Of a DNA stretch of 38,994 bases, positions 16,073 to 24,164 are shown piece after piece (within the stretch, counting starts at the first letter, position 1; every line of letters starts with the position of its first letter). The notes below the pieces were generated by a model. The model had not been told where the DNA came from, ran no database searches, and saw only the letters and a list, made by a program, of their open reading frames with translations. The stretch is taken from assembly GCA_002412885.1 (NCBI GenBank), contig DHVX01000022.1:1-38994 (forward strand), read 5' to 3'. The position numbers were made by a program, and so were the translations under genes. This DNA is from Bacteroidales bacterium UBA5197 (GTDB taxonomy: Bacteria; Bacteroidota; Bacteroidia; Bacteroidales; Lentimicrobiaceae).

Positions 16073-17243
16073 ACTCTATATTGAGATAGCCTCGAAGCAA
16101 TTAAGCAAAAAGGGGGAAGTTATCTGTGGTGATGTTTTTCTGTCGAAAAAAATACAGGAAGAGAATCGCATCATTACTGTGCTCAGTGATGGACTTGGAA
16201 GCGGAGTCAGAGCTAATGTGCTTGCTACGCTTACTGCCACAATGGGTTTGAATTTTACCATTGAACACTATCCTCCTGAACACACTGCCAAAACTATTCT
16301 TGATACTTTGCCGGTTGACAAAAACCGCAAAATCAGTTATGCCACTTTTACCATTGTTGACAGCGATGCCGATGGTGAAACACGAATTGTGAATTTCGAC
16401 AATCCTCCTCTGATTATTGTAAGAGGAAATGCCTTGTTCACTCCTGAAATTACTAAAAAGCGGATTTCGAAAAAACCAGGCAACACGAGAGAACTTTATT
16501 GCAGTTCGTTTCAGGCACGTCTTGAAGACCGGATTATTCTTCTTTCTGATGGTGTCAGCCAATCAGGGCTGGGAACAGCTCAGTATCCGTTTGGATGGGA
16601 TGTTACAGATGCCGGAAACTGGATTTGCCGCATTCTTGACACTGAGCCTGGAATTTCAGCATCTGAACTGGCCGGAAGAATTACCGAACACGCTCATGCC
16701 AATGATATTTACGATGCCAAAGATGATATTTCGTGTATCGTAATTTATTTCAGGCACCCGCGAAAGTTGTTGCTCTGCACCGGCCCTCCGTTTCATCAGG
16801 AAGATGATCATCGGCTTGCCATGACAGTTGATTCGTTCAGTGGCAGCAAAGTTTTATCGGGAGGCACAACTGCCGAAATTGTATCGCGTGAGCTGGGCCG
16901 CGAAATAGAAGTTAGTCTCGATTCAATGTCAGACATTCCTCCTGTTTCATTTATGCAGGGTGTGGATCTGGTAACTGAGGGTGTTCTTACGCTGGGCCGC
17001 GTTTCGGCAAGACTTGAAGCAGGAGTTCAGCTTCCTGTAAAGGGAAAAGATGCTGCTTCAGCGCTCCTTTCTTTGCTGCTGAACAACGATCAGATTTTTT
17101 TGCTGGCAGGAACTCGAATCAACGAAGCACATCAGGATCCAAGTCTTCCTGTTGAACTGGAAATCAGAAGGAATCTGGTGAAGAAAGTAAAAAGACTGCT
17201 CGAGGACAAATATTTGAAAGAAGTACATCTGGACTTTATCTGA
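16059..17243 (+). CDS. SpoIIE/PP2C-type serine phosphatase linked to HydS
   Basis: 394 residues from the ATG at 16059, which overlaps the hydS end by 14 nt in another frame. Longer in-frame starts would run deep inside hydS. The PP2C/SpoIIE domain (~15-232) keeps its metal-binding acids: Asp25 (CGDVF), Asp44 (LSDGLGSG), Asp164 (LLSDGVSQ) and Asp222/Asp223 (KDDISCIVI). The remaining ~160 residues (SGSKVLSGGTTAEIVSRELG and following) form a conserved-looking extra domain that I cannot name. Translational coupling argues that the phosphatase is the output of the sensory hydrogenase. Its phosphoprotein substrate and any matching kinase or anti-sigma partner are not in the window. Confidence 0.87.
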   Translation: MNRDELYIEIASKQLSKKGEVICGDVFLSKKIQEENRIITVLSDGLGSGVRANVLATLTATMGLNFTIEHYPPEHTAKTILDTLPVDKNRKISYATFTIVDSDADGETRIVNFDNPPLIIVRGNALFTPEITKKRISKKPGNTRELYCSSFQARLEDRIILLSDGVSQSGLGTAQYPFGWDVTDAGNWICRILDTEPGISASELAGRITEHAHANDIYDAKDDISCIVIYFRHPRKLLLCTGPPFHQEDDHRLAMTVDSFSGSKVLSGGTTAEIVSRELGREIEVSLDSMSDIPPVSFMQGVDLVTEGVLTLGRVSARLEAGVQLPVKGKDAASALLSLLLNNDQIFLLAGTRINEAHQDPSLPVELEIRRNLVKKVKRLLEDKYLKEVHLDFI

Positions 17244-17253
17244 AAAACTAACA

Positions 17254-17532
17254 ATGAACAAAATGAACGGACAGGTTGAAGTAAGTATTTGCTACGGAAC
17301 TCTTTGCTTTGTGATGGGTGGGTCTGAATTTGAAATAATTCAGGATCAGCTTCCGCAAAATATCCGCCATCTTGTTCATGTAAAAGGAATGAATTGCCCC
17401 GGCTATTGCAATAAGCAGGAAAACGGAAAGCCTCCGTTTGTAACAATTAACGGGAAACTGATGGGGGAAGCAAATCTGCAAAAGGTGATTTCAGCAATAA
17501 CGGAGGAGTTGACAAATGGCACATACAAATAA
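17254..17532 (+). CDS. Thioredoxin-fold [2Fe-2S] ferredoxin, second copy
   Basis: 92 residues; the start could also be Met4. The ligand pattern is again Cys-X4-Cys (CYGTLC) and Cys-X3-Cys (CPGYC), with a KPPFVTINGKL strand region. It diverges well from the 85-residue copy upstream. Its last 17 nt overlap the start of the catalytic hydrogenase gene, implying coupled synthesis and a role as small electron-carrying partner of that enzyme. Confidence 0.82.
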   Translation: MNKMNGQVEVSICYGTLCFVMGGSEFEIIQDQLPQNIRHLVHVKGMNCPGYCNKQENGKPPFVTINGKLMGEANLQKVISAITEELTNGTYK

Positions 17533-18958
17533 TGCCACGCTAATCCGGCGGGAGATTATCACCCGGCTTTGCAGACTTTACCTTGAAGGGAAACTTGAAG
17601 ATATTGATCGCATCGCACTGGCTATGGCTCCACGCAATACGCTGACCAATGGTTCGCGCTGTTGCATTCATAAGGCCAGAGCTATAATCAAATACAGAAT
17701 TATGGCTTTGCTCGGCTTTAATATTGCCGACGAAACTGATGAACTGGAAAGCCTTTACAGTTATGCTTTGCGCGCCCTTGCCGGGACTGATCAGGGAGAA
17801 GGTGTGCTGACTGTGGTTGGCGAAGCTTGCACTTCCTGCGTTAAAAGTAATTATGTGGTGTCCAATCTCTGCCGCGGTTGCCTTGCCAGTAACTGTATGG
17901 TAATCTGTCCGAAAAATGCAATTGTCATGGAAAACGGACAGGCAAAGATTGATCCTTTAAAATGCGTGGGTTGCGGACTTTGCAAGGATGCTTGTCCTTA
18001 TCATACCATAATTTATGTACCGATTCCCTGCGAAGAATCCTGTCCGGTAAAAGCAATTTCGCAGAATTCAGAGGGGATTGAGCAGATTGATTACGAAAAA
18101 TGCATCCATTGCGGACGCTGCATGGTGGCTTGCCCGTTTGGTGCAATCATGTATAAATCGCAACTTATCAGTATTCTTCACAAAATGTCGAAAGCTGATA
18201 AACCGGTGGTGGCAATGCTGGCTCCCGCAGTTTGCGGACAATTCAGAGCAAGTTACGGGCAGTTGGTTACCGCTGTGAAAAAGCTTGGCTTTACAGATGT
18301 TTTTGAAGTGGCGCAAGGTGCTGAGCTCACCGCAAGGCATGAAGCTGAAGAGCTTGGGCATGTTTTGGAATCAGGTCAGCAATTTATGGCTACTTCGTGC
18401 TGCCCTGCCTGGGTTGAGTTAACTGAAAAGCACCTCACGCAGTTGAAGCCGTTTGTGTCTGAAACCTGGACACCTATGCGATATACTGCCGGATTGGTTC
18501 GCGACAAATATCCCGATGCTGTCGTGGTTTTTATTGGTCCTTGTGTGGCAAAGCAGGCCGAGGCTCTTAAATATCCGGGAGTGGATTATGTAATGACCTT
18601 TGAAGAACTTGGTTCACTGATGATTGCCAAAGGTGTTGATCTTCAGGTTTTTGAAGCTGAAGAAGAAGGAATTGTTTATCCTGAGCGGCGATTTGCTGTC
18701 AGCTCGGGTGTGTTAAACTCAGTGGCTGCGTATTACACCGGAGAACAAATTAAACCGCTGGTGATAAGCGGTCTTCACAAAAAGAATATGGCTGTTTTAC
18801 GCCGATTGGCAACCGGGAAACACGATTGGAATATGATTGAAGTAATGGCTTGTGAAGGTGGATGCCTTGCAGGACCCGGTGGGGTTAGCTCACCCGATGT
18901 GGCCCGTAAGCTTTTTAATGCACAGTCGGGTGTTCAAACCGAAATGCCTGCACAATAA
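17516..18958 (+). CDS. hydA: [FeFe] hydrogenase, group B-like
   Basis: 480 residues, making H2 from reduced ferredoxin or the reverse. An N-terminal helical domain (~1-95) is followed by a cysteine-rich stretch, ACTSC and CRGCLASNCMVICP (~105-131), typical of group B enzymes. Two ferredoxin-type [4Fe-4S] sites follow (CVGCGLCKDACP ~150-161; CIHCGRCMVACP ~196-207). The H-cluster domain runs ~228-465. L1 is TSCCPAW, with proton-relay Cys295 and ligand Cys296; L2 is IGPCVAK, with Cys343; L3 is MACEGGCLAGPG, with Cys446 and Cys450. All catalytic residues seem intact, so this is the working hydrogenase of the cluster. L2 has Gly where many group A enzymes have Met. The HydE, HydF and HydG maturases are not in the window and must be encoded elsewhere. 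Confidence 0.92.
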   Translation: MAHTNNATLIRREIITRLCRLYLEGKLEDIDRIALAMAPRNTLTNGSRCCIHKARAIIKYRIMALLGFNIADETDELESLYSYALRALAGTDQGEGVLTVVGEACTSCVKSNYVVSNLCRGCLASNCMVICPKNAIVMENGQAKIDPLKCVGCGLCKDACPYHTIIYVPIPCEESCPVKAISQNSEGIEQIDYEKCIHCGRCMVACPFGAIMYKSQLISILHKMSKADKPVVAMLAPAVCGQFRASYGQLVTAVKKLGFTDVFEVAQGAELTARHEAEELGHVLESGQQFMATSCCPAWVELTEKHLTQLKPFVSETWTPMRYTAGLVRDKYPDAVVVFIGPCVAKQAEALKYPGVDYVMTFEELGSLMIAKGVDLQVFEAEEEGIVYPERRFAVSSGVLNSVAAYYTGEQIKPLVISGLHKKNMAVLRRLATGKHDWNMIEVMACEGGCLAGPGGVSSPDVARKLFNAQSGVQTEMPAQ

Positions 18959-19039
18959 AGTATTGTCCTGAGCTGCGAAGTAATTGAATGGATTGCAATT
19001 GAACAAAACAAGATAAAAATCAAAATAAAACCAAAATAA

Positions 19040-20596
19040 ATGAAAGTTGCTGAAAAACTGGCCTTGTTAAAGGCTAAACGTTTAAAGGTTGCTGAAATGG
19101 GCGGCAAAGACCGCATTCAGAAACAACACGAAAAAGGAAAGCTCTCGGCAAGAGAAAGAATTGAGCTGCTGTTTGATGAAAACAGTTTCAGAGAGCTCGA
19201 CACTTTTGTTTCGCACCGTTCTACCAATTTCGGGATGGCGCAAGTAGAAATAGAATCTGATGGAGTTATTACCGGCCATGGTCTGGTGAATGGTCGCCCG
19301 GTTTTTGCTTTTTCACAGGATTTTACCTCCATGGGTGGATCGCTCGGTGAAATGCACGCTGCAAAAATCTGTAAGGTTATGGATCTGGCGCTTAAATCAG
19401 GAACGCCGGTGGTGGGCTTGAATGATTCAGGGGGAGCCCGCGTTGAAGAAGGTGTTGATGCATTGAAAGGTTATGGAGAGATTTTCTTTCGTAACTCCCG
19501 TGCATCAGGCGTTATCCCGCAGATTTCTGCCATAATGGGACCTTGTGCCGGTGGTGCGGTGTATTCTCCAGCAATGACCGACTTTGTTTTTATGGTGAAG
19601 AAAACGAGTCATATGTTCATTACCAGTCCTTATGTTATCAAAACCGTTACCGGCGAAGATACCAGCTTTGAAGAGCTTGGAGGGGCAATGGTTCATAATA
19701 CAAAGAGTGGCAACGCTCATTTTGCCTGCGAAAATGATGAAGATACGATTGAGCAGATCCGCTACCTGCTTGAATATCTGCCTGATAACAATATGGAGCG
19801 CACTCCAAAGGTAGATATGGGCGACGATGCCGCACGTTTATGTCCGGAGCTTGATACCATTATTCCCGATGATCCGCGAACACCTTATGATATGAAAGTC
19901 ATCATCAAAGAGGTGGTTGACAGCGGTGATTTTTTTGAAATTCACGAGCATTTTGCCGAAAACTGTATTGTTGGCTTTGCCCGATTGAATAACCGTTCGG
20001 TAGGAATTATCGGCAATCAGCCCATGGTTTCAGCTGGTTGTCTCGATATTGATGCTTCCGATAAAATCAGTCGTTTTATCAGAACCTGCGATGCTTTTAA
20101 CATTCCCATCATCACTTTTGTGGATGTTCCGGGATATTTGCCGGGTGTTCATCAGGAGTGGGCCGGGATTATCCGTCACGGAGCCAAACTGCTCTGGAGC
20201 TATTCCGAAGCAACAGTACCTAAGTTTACGGTGGTTATTCGTAAAGATTACGGTGGATCGTATGTTGCCATGAGCTCCAAACATCTGGGCGCTGATATGG
20301 TGTTTGCCTGGCCAACTGCCGAAATTGCAGTAATGGGTGCCAAGGGCGCTGTTGAAGTTCTTTCGGGATACCGCAAAGAAATAAAAGAAGCCGACGACAA
20401 AGCGGCAAAAACCCAGGAGAAAATTATTGAATACGAGGAAGCATTTAATGTTCCCTATATCGCAGCGCAACGTGGATACATCGATGAGGTTATCCTGCCT
20501 TGCGAAACCCGGCAAAGATTGATTGACGCCATGGAAATTATGGCTTCGAAAAGTGAAATTTTACCTCCAAAAAAACACGGTAATATACCTCAATAA
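19040..20596 (+). CDS. Acyl-CoA carboxyltransferase, 12S/MmdA-type (methylmalonyl-CoA)
   Basis: 518 residues of the PccB/MmdA/transcarboxylase-12S family, which moves the carboxyl group between (methyl)malonyl-CoA and biotin. Two crotonase-fold halves are complete. Visible motifs are GGSLGEMHA and DSGGARVEEG in the N-half, GPCAGGAVYSP at the oxyanion region, and TFVDVPGYLPG with KDYGGSYVAMSS in the C-half. The ATG follows the hydrogenase gene by 81 nt without a terminator. No biotin carboxylase or sodium-pump beta subunit is nearby, while a 5S-biotin fusion lies two genes downstream. This favours the methylmalonyl-CoA:pyruvate transcarboxylase (12S subunit) of propionate fermentation. Methylmalonyl-CoA decarboxylase alpha or propionyl-CoA carboxylase beta are alternatives if missing partners lie elsewhere. 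Confidence 0.9.
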   Translation: MKVAEKLALLKAKRLKVAEMGGKDRIQKQHEKGKLSARERIELLFDENSFRELDTFVSHRSTNFGMAQVEIESDGVITGHGLVNGRPVFAFSQDFTSMGGSLGEMHAAKICKVMDLALKSGTPVVGLNDSGGARVEEGVDALKGYGEIFFRNSRASGVIPQISAIMGPCAGGAVYSPAMTDFVFMVKKTSHMFITSPYVIKTVTGEDTSFEELGGAMVHNTKSGNAHFACENDEDTIEQIRYLLEYLPDNNMERTPKVDMGDDAARLCPELDTIIPDDPRTPYDMKVIIKEVVDSGDFFEIHEHFAENCIVGFARLNNRSVGIIGNQPMVSAGCLDIDASDKISRFIRTCDAFNIPIITFVDVPGYLPGVHQEWAGIIRHGAKLLWSYSEATVPKFTVVIRKDYGGSYVAMSSKHLGADMVFAWPTAEIAVMGAKGAVEVLSGYRKEIKEADDKAAKTQEKIIEYEEAFNVPYIAAQRGYIDEVILPCETRQRLIDAMEIMASKSEILPPKKHGNIPQ

Positions 20597-20603
20597 CAGC
20601 ACT

Positions 20604-20786
20604 ATGACCTCAAGACAAAAAAAAATGAAGGCCGCTGCAATCGCGGTAAGCTATTGTTTGCTGAATAATGTGGATGAAACTCCACAAAGCACTGACACCG
20701 AATGGCGGCAGCTGGGCAACAAAATAGCAATGAATGGACGTGAGCTCATTCAACGTAAGGGAGGCGACTTCCGGGATTCAAAGTAA
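20604..20786 (+). CDS. Small protein in transcarboxylase operon
   Basis: 60 residues, ATG at 20604, 7 nt after the 12S-like gene and 27 nt before the 5S-like gene. A short helical Ala-rich stretch (KAAAIAVSYCLLNN) is followed by an acidic linker and a WRQLGNKIAMNGRELIQ segment. The layout, an AAIA helix, linker and W-x-x-x-G basic tail, resembles the tails of small delta/epsilon subunits of biotin-dependent decarboxylases. It is too short and too polar to be a full membrane-spanning OadG/MmdD. A structural or assembly subunit of the transcarboxylase is inferred from position; function is otherwise unknown. Confidence 0.65.
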   Translation: MTSRQKKMKAAAIAVSYCLLNNVDETPQSTDTEWRQLGNKIAMNGRELIQRKGGDFRDSK

Positions 20787-20813
20787 TTAACCACAATTTT
20801 GAAAGGATCAAAA

Positions 20814-22718
20814 ATGAAATACGATAAACACGGGGTTCTTGAAATGACCCCTATGAATTATGATGTTAACAGGCCTGCAGCAGCAAACCCTGTTAAAATA
20901 CAGGACCTCAGCTTCCGCGATGGTCATCAGTCTCTTTTTGCAACACGCGGCCGTACGGAGGATATGATTCCCATGGCACAGATGATGGACGAAGTTGGCT
21001 TTCATGCCATTGAAACATGGGGCGGCGCTACTTTCGATACCATGCACCGTTACCTGAACGAAGATCCATGGGAGCGCCTCAGGACCCTGAAAAAGCATAT
21101 GCCAAAAACCCCTTTCTTTATGCTTTTGCGCGGACAGAATGTGGTGGGCTACAGAAACTATGCCGATGATGTGGTCGAAAGTTTTGTACAAAGAGCCTGC
21201 GACAACGGAATGGATATTTTTCGCTGCTTCGATGCGCTGAATGATTACAGGAACTTCGAAACTGCCGCAAAAGTGGTGAAAAGAAACAACCGTCATTTTC
21301 AGGGTACCATTTGTTACACCTTAACCGAACCCCGCATGGGCGGTGAGATTTATAATATTGATTATTATCTCAATAAAGCCAGGGAGCTTGTGAATTTCGG
21401 CGTGGATTCCATCTGTATCAAAGATATGGCCGGTCTTGTAGCTCCCTACGATATTTATAATCTGGTGATTGAGCTCAAGAAGATCACAAATATTCCCATC
21501 AATCTTCACACCCATTTTACTTCAGGAATGGGCGATCTGGCCATTTTCAAAGCAATTGAAGCCGGTGTGGATATTGTGGATACGTGCATGTCGCCTTATG
21601 CTTACCGGACTTCACATGCAGCCATTGAGCCGTTGGTGATTTCCCTGCTGGGAACCAACCGCGATACCGGTTTCGACATCAAAAAACTGAGCAAAATCAG
21701 TGAAATGATGGAGGAAGTGATTCCAAAATACAAGCATCTGGCCAACAATCCGAAATATTCCATCATTGATACCGATGTGATTATGCATCAAACACCGGGC
21801 GGAATGCTTTCAAATCTGGTTAATCAGCTGAAACAAATGAATGCCCTCGACAGGCTTGATGAAGTTTTCAGAATGTTGCCTAAAGTGCGTAAAGACCTGG
21901 GTCAGATTCCTTTGGTTACGCCAACCAGCCAGATTGTTGGTGTGCAGACTGTCAACAATGTGCTTTTCGATTCTTACGAAGGTGAATATTCAAAAATCAC
22001 CGAACAGGTAAGAGACCTTTGCTACGGTTTGTATGGTAAAACTACCATGCCGATCAATGAGGAGCTGAGGAAAAAGGCGCTGAAAGATTATCCACGCGGT
22101 GAGCAACACATTGAATGCCGTCCGGGAAGTGTGCTTGAACCTGAAATGAAACAGGTTGCTGAAGATGCAAAAGGTCTGGCAAAAGACATTGACGATGAGT
22201 TGATTGTGGCGCTGTATCCTGTAACCGGAAAACGTTTCCTGAAATGGAAATATGGTCTCGAAGAAGTACCTGCCGATGCAATTCCAAAAACGCTTGAAGA
22301 TGTCAGACGTGAAGACGAACTGGTAGCGAAAGCATTATCAGGAGAGCTCACCGCTAAAAAAGATTGCAGCGGACAGTTTGAAATGGAAGTTTTTGTGGAT
22401 GGCGAAAAATTTAATGTTTCCATTCCAAATGGCAAATCAAACGGCATGCGTTCGAACAGAAAAAAAGCTGAAACCGCTAAAATTAAAGAAGTTTCAGCCG
22501 GGGCAATGCTTGCGCCGATACCGGGAATGTTGGTGGAATATCGCAAGAATAACGGCGACGAAGTTAAAGCAGGTGAAACCGTTGTGGTAATCGAAGCCAT
22601 GAAAATGATGAATAATTTTAAAGCACAGGTTGATGGTGTAATCAGTGAGATTAAATTTAAAACGGGCGATTCTGTAGCCAAAAACGATGTGCTTTTCGTG
22701 GTACAACCCAAAGCTTAA
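20814..22718 (+). CDS. Transcarboxylase 5S-type carboxyltransferase fused to biotin carrier domain
   Basis: 634 residues from the ATG at 20814; a TTG 15 nt earlier is less likely. Residues ~20-460 are the HMGL-like TIM-barrel carboxyltransferase plus the conserved PYC/OADA domain, acting on pyruvate/oxaloacetate. Metal and substrate motifs are visible: RDGHQS, IKDMAG with the carbamylatable Lys, and HTHFTSG. After a linker, the C-terminal ~75 residues are a biotinyl/lipoyl domain with the biotinylation site EAMKMMN. With the 12S-like protein this makes a two-polypeptide transcarboxylase in which the 5S and 1.3S subunits of Propionibacterium are fused. A terminator follows, ending the long + strand unit. 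It could alternatively be an oxaloacetate decarboxylase alpha subunit. Confidence 0.9.
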   Translation: MKYDKHGVLEMTPMNYDVNRPAAANPVKIQDLSFRDGHQSLFATRGRTEDMIPMAQMMDEVGFHAIETWGGATFDTMHRYLNEDPWERLRTLKKHMPKTPFFMLLRGQNVVGYRNYADDVVESFVQRACDNGMDIFRCFDALNDYRNFETAAKVVKRNNRHFQGTICYTLTEPRMGGEIYNIDYYLNKARELVNFGVDSICIKDMAGLVAPYDIYNLVIELKKITNIPINLHTHFTSGMGDLAIFKAIEAGVDIVDTCMSPYAYRTSHAAIEPLVISLLGTNRDTGFDIKKLSKISEMMEEVIPKYKHLANNPKYSIIDTDVIMHQTPGGMLSNLVNQLKQMNALDRLDEVFRMLPKVRKDLGQIPLVTPTSQIVGVQTVNNVLFDSYEGEYSKITEQVRDLCYGLYGKTTMPINEELRKKALKDYPRGEQHIECRPGSVLEPEMKQVAEDAKGLAKDIDDELIVALYPVTGKRFLKWKYGLEEVPADAIPKTLEDVRREDELVAKALSGELTAKKDCSGQFEMEVFVDGEKFNVSIPNGKSNGMRSNRKKAETAKIKEVSAGAMLAPIPGMLVEYRKNNGDEVKAGETVVVIEAMKMMNNFKAQVDGVISEIKFKTGDSVAKNDVLFVVQPKA

Positions 22719-22772
22719 TTAGAACTGGCTGATTCATTATTTTTCTTGTACAAAACCAGCATTATTTGAGTG

Positions 22773-22802
22773 AAAGAGGCGGGATTTATCCTGCCTCTTT
22801 TT
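22773..22802 (+). terminator. Rho-independent terminator after transcarboxylase
   Basis: AAAGAGGC (22773-22780) pairs perfectly with GCCTCTTT (22793-22800), extended by G-T and GGA/TCC pairs, followed by a T-run. It is the first clear terminator after the alcohol dehydrogenase gene, 11.7 kb upstream. Confidence 0.85.
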
Positions 22803-22871
22803 GTTTTCGGATGTCATTTTTCAATCCAAAATTCAGAAACCGGAAAAAGGATAATTTTCCCTTCCAAACAC

Positions 22872-22879
22872 TACCTTTG
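22872..22879 (+). promoter_or_regulatory. -7 promoter box for threonine aldolase gene
   Basis: TACCTTTG matches TAnnTTTG, 20 nt before the start codon. No clear TTTG partner is visible upstream. Confidence 0.4.
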
Positions 22880-22899
22880 CAGCCAAAACTACAAATTCA

Positions 22900-23922
22900 A
22901 TGATAGACTTACGCAGCGATACCGTTACCCGTCCCACTTCTGAAATGCTTGAAGCCATGTTTTCGGCAAAGGTAGGCGATGATGTTTTTGGTGAAGATCC
23001 CACAGTTACAGCTCTTGAACAAAAAACTGCTGCTCTGTTCGGAAAGCAGGCCGGGCTTTATTGTCCGTCAGGCACCATGACCAATCAGATTGCTGCAAGG
23101 GTTCATGCTCAGCCGGGAGAGGAAGTTATTCTGCATAAGCTTTCACACCTTTATTATTATGAAGGTGGTGGATTGATGAGCAATTCAGGCTTGTCGGTTT
23201 GTCTGCTCGAAGGTGATCGTGGAATGATCACAGCTCAGGATGTAATGGATCATATCAACCCCGATGATCTCCACCGCCCGAAAACAGACATGGTTGAAGT
23301 AGAAAATACCATGAACAAAGGTGGAGGAGCGGTTTACAACAATAATGTGCTTGCAGAAATAGGGGAGGTGTGCCGCAAAAACGGACTGAAGTATCACCTT
23401 GATGGAGCACGGATCTTCAATGCACTGGCTGTCACCGGACAATCTACCGAAGAATGTGGCGCAATGTTCGACAGCATTTCGGTTTGTTTATCCAAAGGAC
23501 TTGGTGCTCCGGTTGGATCATTGCTGCTTGGTGACAAAGAGTTTATCCGCAAAGCCCGCCGCGTGCGAAAAGTTTTTGGCGGTGGAATGCGTCAGGCCGG
23601 TTATCTGGCAGCAGCCGGAATTTATGCACTTGATTTTCATGTGGAGAGGCTAAAGGAAGATCACCGAAGGGCTAAGTTCCTGGGTGATATGCTGTCAGAA
23701 CTGAGTTGGGTGGAAACGGTTCTGCCTGTTGAAACAAACATAGTCATTTTCAGGGTGGCTGCTCCGCTTAAAGCTGCTGAAGTGGTGAGTCGTATTGCTG
23801 AGTCTGGTTTCAGAGCCATCGCTTTCGACAAACAATCCATCCGCTTTGTCACGCATCTTGATTTTACAGATGAAATGCTGATGCAGGCAGTTGAGATATT
23901 GAGGAATGTTTTCAGGCATTAA
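22900..23922 (+). CDS. ltaE: Low-specificity L-threonine aldolase
   Basis: A 340-residue fold-type I PLP enzyme cleaving L-threonine or allo-threonine to glycine and acetaldehyde. It begins with the family signature IDLRSDTVTRPT. Other motifs are GDDVFGEDPT, the YCPSGTMTNQIA phosphate-binding region, HLDGARIFNA (PLP-ring aspartate) and the Schiff-base Lys199 in CLSKGLGAPVGS. Length is as expected. It is monocistronic between a terminator and the PBP gene. It may also act on beta-hydroxy amino acids more generally. Confidence 0.92.
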   Translation: MIDLRSDTVTRPTSEMLEAMFSAKVGDDVFGEDPTVTALEQKTAALFGKQAGLYCPSGTMTNQIAARVHAQPGEEVILHKLSHLYYYEGGGLMSNSGLSVCLLEGDRGMITAQDVMDHINPDDLHRPKTDMVEVENTMNKGGGAVYNNNVLAEIGEVCRKNGLKYHLDGARIFNALAVTGQSTEECGAMFDSISVCLSKGLGAPVGSLLLGDKEFIRKARRVRKVFGGGMRQAGYLAAAGIYALDFHVERLKEDHRRAKFLGDMLSELSWVETVLPVETNIVIFRVAAPLKAAEVVSRIAESGFRAIAFDKQSIRFVTHLDFTDEMLMQAVEILRNVFRH

Positions 23923-24123
23923 ACGGGCTTTTGGACAGGTTTTTCCTCCATTTCATGATTATTTTCCTATTAATCAATCAATTATACGGCAATCCCGTTT
24001 CATGTATTATTGTTGATAGCAATTCTCTGCTAATACACTTATAGGAACAATTCTATAGATGCTTGTTTATTAGTACTTTACCGATTCAGCAATAATTTAA
24101 CCTGGCTGACTACGTTATTAAAC

Positions 24124-24131
24124 TAACTTTG
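24124..24131 (+). promoter_or_regulatory. -7 promoter box for class A PBP gene
   Basis: TAACTTTG matches TAnnTTTG and lies 33 nt before the start codon. The rest of the 23923-24164 gap is AT-rich with no other recognisable element. Confidence 0.4.
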
Positions 24132-24164
24132 TGAAACTCTCGTTGGTTTAAAATTCCTGAATAC

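Noticed and set aside
17254..18958. Trimeric bifurcating HydABC hydrogenase with the 31066-33410 genes
   Set aside because: The hydrogenase is of the shorter group B-like type, lies 8 kb away on the other strand and has its own small ferredoxin partner; no HydA is in the HydBC-like operon.
19040..20596. Propionyl-CoA carboxylase beta subunit
   Set aside because: No biotin carboxylase gene is nearby while a 5S-type carboxyltransferase with a biotin domain is; transcarboxylase is the simpler reading, though not proven.
22088..22711. 207-codon minus-strand open frame opposite the biotin carboxyltransferase gene
   Set aside because: Low-complexity Ser/Thr-rich translation antisense to a conserved gene, so judged spurious.
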